From Planctomycetes bacterium GWF2_41_51 (lineage in GTDB: Bacteria; Planctomycetota; Phycisphaerae; Sedimentisphaerales; UBA12454), in the NCBI GenBank assembly GCA_001825665.1, contig MHXZ01000072.1:1-61429 (forward strand): a stretch of 61,429 nt of DNA, read 5' to 3'. Of this stretch, positions 57,161 through 61,429 are shown piece after piece; within the stretch, counting starts at the first letter, position 1, and the number at the start of each line of letters is the position of its first letter. Below the pieces are notes generated by a model. The model was not told where the DNA came from and ran no database searches. It saw only the letters and a program-made list of their open reading frames with translations. Both the position numbers and the translations under genes were made by a program.

Positions 57161-58176
57161 TCCTCTTTCACCGTCCGAAACATAAACTCGTTTATATCTT
57201 CGCTTTCATCGAGAAGTTTTTTACGCCTTTGCTGCCAAAGCTCTTTAAGATTATCGATATTCAAAAGTTTTTCTGCAATTTCAAACCCTGCATCAAAGTT
57301 TTCACAATTGTAAACCAGTTGATAATCCTTCTCCATCGCCTTTAGATATCCCAGCGGCAGAGGATTGCAAAATATCGCCGGCGTTCCCAGCACAGCAGCT
57401 TCGGCAGCCATTGTTGCTCCTTCACCTATATATAACAATGCCATCGCAAGCAAATGATGAACTTTTTCAGGAGATACAGGATTGCGGTATTGAGCCATTG
57501 ACTGAGGCAAAGCACCTTCAGAGCTGATAATAATCCGCCCGTATTTTGATAATTTGTTTATGATCTCGAGATATTGTTTTTCAGTATAACCATGCAGACC
57601 TGTATCATGAGCCGCAGACCACGAAACCATTCTCAAAACAATAAAAGGTTCGCTGCTATCTATCCCCGCATCTGTAAGAACAGAAGCATCAGGTGTAAAG
57701 TATTCTGGGTTCAGATATGACTGCACCCAAACGCCTTTGAATTTCCGTTCGCGTCTGCCGTGATTTCCTAAATAACCCAGCCCGGTCATAATAATCGAAA
57801 CAAAAGGCAGCCCTATCATTCGCTGTAATTTAGCATGTTCGGTATCCTCTTCGACAATTCTTGGTATCCTCAGCAAGAGGCCAATTAAACCAATTGTAAC
57901 GCCAGTTTCAGCGATCAAAATATCAGGCTTAAAACGTTTTACAATAATCCACATCAAAACATAACGTAAAATAAGTTCGCGAGCCATCGAAAATACACCG
58001 CCGGTCTGATGACTTAGGCAAATATGTTTAAAATTTAGATTTTTCAGCAAATCGAGAGTAACATCTTTTCCGCGTGCAGTTATGAGAACCTTATCTTTAT
58101 TTTTGCGAAACTTCAAAATAAGATTCTTGAAGAAATGAACCTGGGAAGGATGGCTGATATCGACTATTACTCGCAT
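57148..58176 (-). CDS. DUF354 family protein (glycosyltransferase-like)
   Basis: The 342-residue protein has a GT-B-like, two-Rossmann appearance. The N-terminus MRVIVDISHPSQVHFFKNLI is characteristic of DUF354, and the second half has LYIGEGATMAAEAAVLGTPAIF, similar to the UDP-GlcNAc-binding segment of MurG/WecB-type proteins. The exact function is not established. Its last codons and stop come from a dispersed repeat. It sits downstream of the GT2 gene, separated by a family D repeat. Confidence 0.78.
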   Translation of the reverse strand: MRVIVDISHPSQVHFFKNLILKFRKNKDKVLITARGKDVTLDLLKNLNFKHICLSHQTGGVFSMARELILRYVLMWIIVKRFKPDILIAETGVTIGLIGLLLRIPRIVEEDTEHAKLQRMIGLPFVSIIMTGLGYLGNHGRRERKFKGVWVQSYLNPEYFTPDASVLTDAGIDSSEPFIVLRMVSWSAAHDTGLHGYTEKQYLEIINKLSKYGRIIISSEGALPQSMAQYRNPVSPEKVHHLLAMALLYIGEGATMAAEAAVLGTPAIFCNPLPLGYLKAMEKDYQLVYNCENFDAGFEIAEKLLNIDNLKELWQQRRKKLLDESEDINEFMFRTVKEETTN

Positions 58177-58194
58177 TCATTTCCTCTGCTCAAT

Positions 58195-58234
58195 GTCATT
58201 GCGAGGAGTCCCTTTGGGACGACGAAGCAATCTC
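58195..58234. repeat. Dispersed repeat GTCATTGCGAGGAG...GAAGCAATCTC (family D)
   Basis: GTCATTGCGAGGAGTCCCTT followed by TGGGACGACGAAGCAATCTC contains an inner hairpin GTCCC-TTT-GGGAC. This type of repeat is, from memory, common between genes in many bacterial phyla. It occupies the gap between the GT2 and DUF354 genes. Confidence 0.65.
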
Positions 58235-58280
58235 TGATCTTCGAATTTTTAAAGGCGTCCTTCATTTTTATATTTAATAA

Positions 58281-59237
58281 TTATTTTTTTTCGTATTCAT
58301 TTTTGCGAAGCAGAAACAACTGTTCATCCTGCAAAATCCTTAGCCTGTTAAGCATTCCTGCCAGAAGTGCCGTGATATAACAAATCAAAGCAATAAATCC
58401 GAATCCCGCAGCCGCGAACGCAACGAAGACATAAGGAAAGAACGCGCCAGTTCGCAAATAATGTATCATTACAAACCCGCCGCAGAATATTGCAAGAATA
58501 AGGAAAAATGCACTAATGCTCCCGAATACAACCATAGGTTTATAATCCCTAAGCGCCCGAAACATAATGCACAAACTTCGCCAGCCGTAAGTGAAAACAT
58601 TGGAAGCCACTTTGCTTTCGCCGAATTTGCGAACGCCCTGCACTTTCACAGGAACTTCTTCGATTCGCAAGCCTCGAAACGCCATATCAAGAATTACTTC
58701 GTGAGTATATGTATGTCCGCCAAGCAATGTAACCCGCAAAGCGGCATCACGTTTATACGCCCTGAATCCGCACGATACGTCTTTCATATTCAGGCCGCAA
58801 AGATTATTAACGATATTCGCGACACGCCTGTTGCCCCATTTTTTTACCCATGGCATTTCAGGAACAAGCGAAGGGTCTGCAAATCTGCTTGCAGTTACCA
58901 TATCCGCCTTGTTGTTTAGAATTGGTTCTAAAAGCTTTGGAATATCTTTCGAATCAAACTGTCCGTCAGCATCAATATTGACTATAATATCCGCGCCGAG
59001 TGATAGAGCTGTACGAATGCCCTGTGAAAACGCCGCACCCAATCCTTTATTATGCCCAAAACTAAACACTAATGCTCCCGCCTGTGAAGCAGCCTGTGAT
59101 GTAGAGTCTGTGCTTCCATCGTCTATTACAACGATTTTTATTTCATCAATTCCTTTTATCTCTTTGGGAATATCTGAAATTACCTGTCCTACCGTTGCCT
59201 GCTCATTATAAGCAGGAATTGTAACAACAAGCATCAT
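58281..59237 (-). CDS. Glycosyltransferase family 2 (polyprenol-phosphate mannosyltransferase-like)
   Basis: The 318-residue protein has a GT-A catalytic domain with VTIPAYNEQATVGQVI, the VVIDDGSTDSTSQ block, and DIIVNIDADGQFD containing the DxD metal motif. Two C-terminal membrane segments (about residues 230-255 and 265-290) follow. This is the DPM1/GtrB-like form that loads sugars onto a polyprenyl phosphate, a donor for GT39-type enzymes such as the one at 52899. AAGGAG precedes the start, 12 bp after rseP. Confidence 0.87.
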   Translation of the reverse strand: MMLVVTIPAYNEQATVGQVISDIPKEIKGIDEIKIVVIDDGSTDSTSQAASQAGALVFSFGHNKGLGAAFSQGIRTALSLGADIIVNIDADGQFDSKDIPKLLEPILNNKADMVTASRFADPSLVPEMPWVKKWGNRRVANIVNNLCGLNMKDVSCGFRAYKRDAALRVTLLGGHTYTHEVILDMAFRGLRIEEVPVKVQGVRKFGESKVASNVFTYGWRSLCIMFRALRDYKPMVVFGSISAFFLILAIFCGGFVMIHYLRTGAFFPYVFVAFAAAGFGFIALICYITALLAGMLNRLRILQDEQLFLLRKNEYEKK

Positions 59238-59249
59238 TGGCGAACTCCT

Positions 59250-61319
59250 TTATTTGCCAAAAACCCATCTCAAAATATCATTGTAAGTTACAAGCAGAAC
59301 CAATCCAATGATTAAGACAAGACCGATATAAACCAGGCCTTCCTGTATTTTCTGATGAACAGGAGAACCTTTAAGTTTTTCAATTATCAAAAGGACCACA
59401 AGCCCGCCATCGAATATCGGCAGCGGCAGAAAATTCATAACAGCCAGACACGCGCTTATCATTCCCATAAAGTAGCAATACTGCATAAAGTCACGGTCGG
59501 AAATAATTTTTGTGCTCGCCGCAATCATTCCCACAGGCCCCATCAGGCTCTTCGGGCTTATATCGCGTACAATCAATCCTTTCAGCGTCATATAAGTCTG
59601 GCCGACAAATTCGAGCGTCTTTCTGCTGCCTATTTTTATCGCATCAGCAGGACCCGATGCCTTATAAAGTTTTCTCAAAATCTTAAACGGCGGTATTCCT
59701 GAAATCTGTGCCTGCACCGCAACAGCATTTTCATTTACCGGCACATCAAAAGATATTTCTTCAACATCAAGTAAACCTTTATACTTTACCTTTACAGTTT
59801 TACCCTGATTTTCTTTGAGCACTTTGGCGATATCAAAATAATTTTCTACTTCTGTTCCACTAATGGAAACAATTTCGCTGCCTGCAATATCGCTTGGCCA
59901 TGGATAATTATTTGTATCGGTCGTCGCCGCCGCAACCGTGCTTTCAACATCTATCGCAACTCCGATGCCTATAACCGCTCTGCCGTCAGTTCCTTTCTTG
60001 GGTGTTACTTTCACATCTACCGGTTCTCCATTGCGCAAAACAACCATACTTAATTCCTGTTCAACGCTTGCCGTCGTTAAGTCCCTGAGTTCCTTATAAG
60101 TGGGATTTATTTTATCACCGGCCTGAGCAATTACATCGCCTGTTTGCAGCACATCATTGATTTCCGATATCTGAATTGAGGAAACTTTAAGCCTTGGAAT
60201 CAATCCAAAAATATGAGTTGGAATAAACTCACCCCCATCGACGTATTCAATCGCGGAAGTATATTGCAGTTCAAGATTTGTCTCGATAAGTTCATCCTGC
60301 CCTTTCCTTGAATATGAAAGAGTAATATTCGGCTCAAATATATTCTGCAATTTTTCATTAAACTGCCATGCATGTTCTATCTTCTCACCATTAACCGCAG
60401 CCAGAACATCGCCGGTTTTCAATCCGAACTGTTCATCTAACTTTTTAGCGTCATCGATTTTGGCGACTTCAAGAGTCCCCGGTTGTTCTATACCGAAACC
60501 TTTCATTCCCATTCCCGGAATCTGCATCGCAATAAGATTTACATCCTCGATTGTCCCGTCTGTTTTTTTCACTTTCAAATAGACGGGCTTGTCTCTGCCC
60601 GAAAGTGCGGCCGCGAAAGCGACACTGCTGAAATCTACATCATGGTTTCTGCCGTTAATGGCAATAATTTCATCACCTGCTTCCAATCCCGCCTTTGCCG
60701 CAGGATAACCCGGAAGAACATCACCAACAATCGCAGGCGGAAGATTTATTCCTCTCATAAAAACAAAAATAAAAATCAAACCTGCCAAAACAACGTTCAA
60801 AGTAACACCCGCCGAAACGGTAACTATTCGCTTCCATATAGGCACATTCACAAATGAACGCGGGTCATCGCTGGGTTTATCTGAGCCTAAGTCTTCCTGT
60901 CCGACAAGCTTTACAAATCCGCCGACCGGAAAAATACGAATCTGGTATTCTGTCTCCCCCGCTTTGCCGCTCATTGGAACTTTCAGGCAAAGAAGTCCCG
61001 CCTGTTCAGGGTCGTTTTCTTTTTCAAGTATTGTCGGAAAAATTCTGATTTGAAGATAATTTTCTATCTTCTTTACGCCAAGCACAATCGGCCCGAAACC
61101 TATCGCGAACGCTTCTACCCTGATGCCGCAAAATTTACCAGCCGCAAAATGTCCCAGTTCGTGAATGAAAATCACCACACCTAAACCAACAAAAGACAGA
61201 ATTACGCTGCTGCTCGTGTTGAACTTTTTAGTTAAAAAATAAAATATCACCGCGATTATCGATAAAAGTATAAAAGCATTGATTAAGTTTTTGTTTTTTA
61301 TCCCTTTTTGTTCAGACAT
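59250..61319 (-). CDS. rseP: Intramembrane site-2 metalloprotease RseP, long form
   Basis: RseP cleaves anti-sigma factors within the membrane in envelope stress signalling. The 689-residue protein is about 240 residues longer than E. coli RseP. The zinc motif HELGH is at residues 53-57, PDZ-like domains follow (around 195-235, 300-330 and further divergent ones up to about 520), and the second zinc site is in NFLPLPIFDGG near the C-terminal membrane segments. Extra periplasmic PDZ modules explain the length. It overlaps the end of dxr by 22 bp; GAGG precedes the ATG. Confidence 0.92.
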   Translation of the reverse strand: MSEQKGIKNKNLINAFILLSIIAVIFYFLTKKFNTSSSVILSFVGLGVVIFIHELGHFAAGKFCGIRVEAFAIGFGPIVLGVKKIENYLQIRIFPTILEKENDPEQAGLLCLKVPMSGKAGETEYQIRIFPVGGFVKLVGQEDLGSDKPSDDPRSFVNVPIWKRIVTVSAGVTLNVVLAGLIFIFVFMRGINLPPAIVGDVLPGYPAAKAGLEAGDEIIAINGRNHDVDFSSVAFAAALSGRDKPVYLKVKKTDGTIEDVNLIAMQIPGMGMKGFGIEQPGTLEVAKIDDAKKLDEQFGLKTGDVLAAVNGEKIEHAWQFNEKLQNIFEPNITLSYSRKGQDELIETNLELQYTSAIEYVDGGEFIPTHIFGLIPRLKVSSIQISEINDVLQTGDVIAQAGDKINPTYKELRDLTTASVEQELSMVVLRNGEPVDVKVTPKKGTDGRAVIGIGVAIDVESTVAAATTDTNNYPWPSDIAGSEIVSISGTEVENYFDIAKVLKENQGKTVKVKYKGLLDVEEISFDVPVNENAVAVQAQISGIPPFKILRKLYKASGPADAIKIGSRKTLEFVGQTYMTLKGLIVRDISPKSLMGPVGMIAASTKIISDRDFMQYCYFMGMISACLAVMNFLPLPIFDGGLVVLLIIEKLKGSPVHQKIQEGLVYIGLVLIIGLVLLVTYNDILRWVFGK

Positions 61320-61429
61320 TTAGTTACCTCATTTCTTGCCCAGGTATCCGCCAAAAGCAAATCTTCCAGGCTTGCATCAGTTTTATTATTGTGCTTATCC
61401 AGACATTCTTCAATCAATTCGACTATATT
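61298..61429 (-). CDS. dxr: 1-deoxy-D-xylulose 5-phosphate reductoisomerase, C-terminal fragment
   Basis: The minus strand is open from the window edge to TAA at 61298-61300, giving 43 residues that include ASLEDLLLADTWARNEV. This matches the conserved end of Dxr (usually ASLEDILAADAWAR-like), the second enzyme of the MEP isoprenoid pathway. The order dxr-rseP is found in many bacteria and supports the call. The gene overlaps rseP by 22 bp, so translation is coupled. The 5' part lies outside the window. Confidence 0.85.
   Translation of the reverse strand, partial: NIVELIEECLDKHNNKTDASLEDLLLADTWARNEVTKCLNKKG

Noticed and set aside
1-61429. CRISPR array, prophage or classical restriction/defence island
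   Set aside because: No regularly spaced repeats, cas genes, integrase, transposase or restriction-modification genes were seen; the HNH protein alone is not evidence.

Overview
The window looks like a chromosomal segment of a Gram-negative planctomycete, most likely of the Phycisphaerae/Sedimentisphaerales type. This is inferred from gene content and protein style; no database was searched. Pointers are a prepilin protein with an H-X9-DG motif, a GH172/DUF2961 protein, an unusually long RseP, LPS-export and OprB-type outer-membrane genes, moderate GC, and many intergenic repeats. Almost everything is core housekeeping. I see no prophage, transposase, CRISPR array or rRNA. One tRNA gene (Arg-ACG) is present.

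Layout. 1-4.9 kb: end of an unknown gene, nnrE, surE, an ACT-domain gene, tex. 5.2-7.9 kb: tRNA-Arg, pta and a small accessory patch (stand-alone LigD-type phosphoesterase, a membrane protein, a DUF4160/DUF2442 pair). 8-10.4 kb: an NfnAB-like pair. 10.6-12.5 kb: HU, cold-shock protein and a three-gene ECF sigma/membrane/Spy-like module. 12.7-21.5 kb: dinB, GH172, HNH, tsaD-nnrD-aroF, PilZ, DUF362, M20 peptidase. 21.5-30.5 kb: a lipoprotein, dnaA with a probable oriC-like region, lptB-def-fmt-rsmB, a parvulin-type PPIase and a TPR protein. 30.9-33.5 kb: ribH-nusB-parA-rsmE. 34.5-45.3 kb: accD, then a long same-strand run hisC-hisB-ispF-cysS-ruvC-PLP enzyme-ruvA-ruvB-amidase-zupT-manA. 45.4-48.6 kb: a NusG-like gene, a small membrane protein, an OprB porin and a prepilin-like protein. 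48.7-51.8 kb: a dtxR-feoA-feoB-hemP iron operon. 51.8-61.4 kb: envelope and polysaccharide genes (flippase, GT39, two methyltransferases, GT9, DUF354, GT2), then rseP and the end of dxr.

Three regulatory themes stand out. First, eight genes (nnrE, a DUF4160 gene, an ECF sigma gene, dinB, tsaD, a DUF362 gene, hisC and a nusG-like gene) have a -10 box only 6-10 nt before the start codon and no Shine-Dalgarno sequence, which predicts leaderless mRNAs. In several cases this fixes the true start. Second, surE and ruvC each have a Shine-Dalgarno-containing arm next to the ATG that is complementary to an arm 74 nt upstream, and in both the upstream arm lies inside a tiny upstream ORF. Third, the iron operon carries a DtxR-type operator lying between its own -35 and -10 boxes.

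Seven families of short intergenic repeats are scattered through the window. Some reach into genes: they supply stop codons, form a roughly 50-residue tail on ParA, and separate the present 3' end of rsmB from a decayed second copy of that 3' end.
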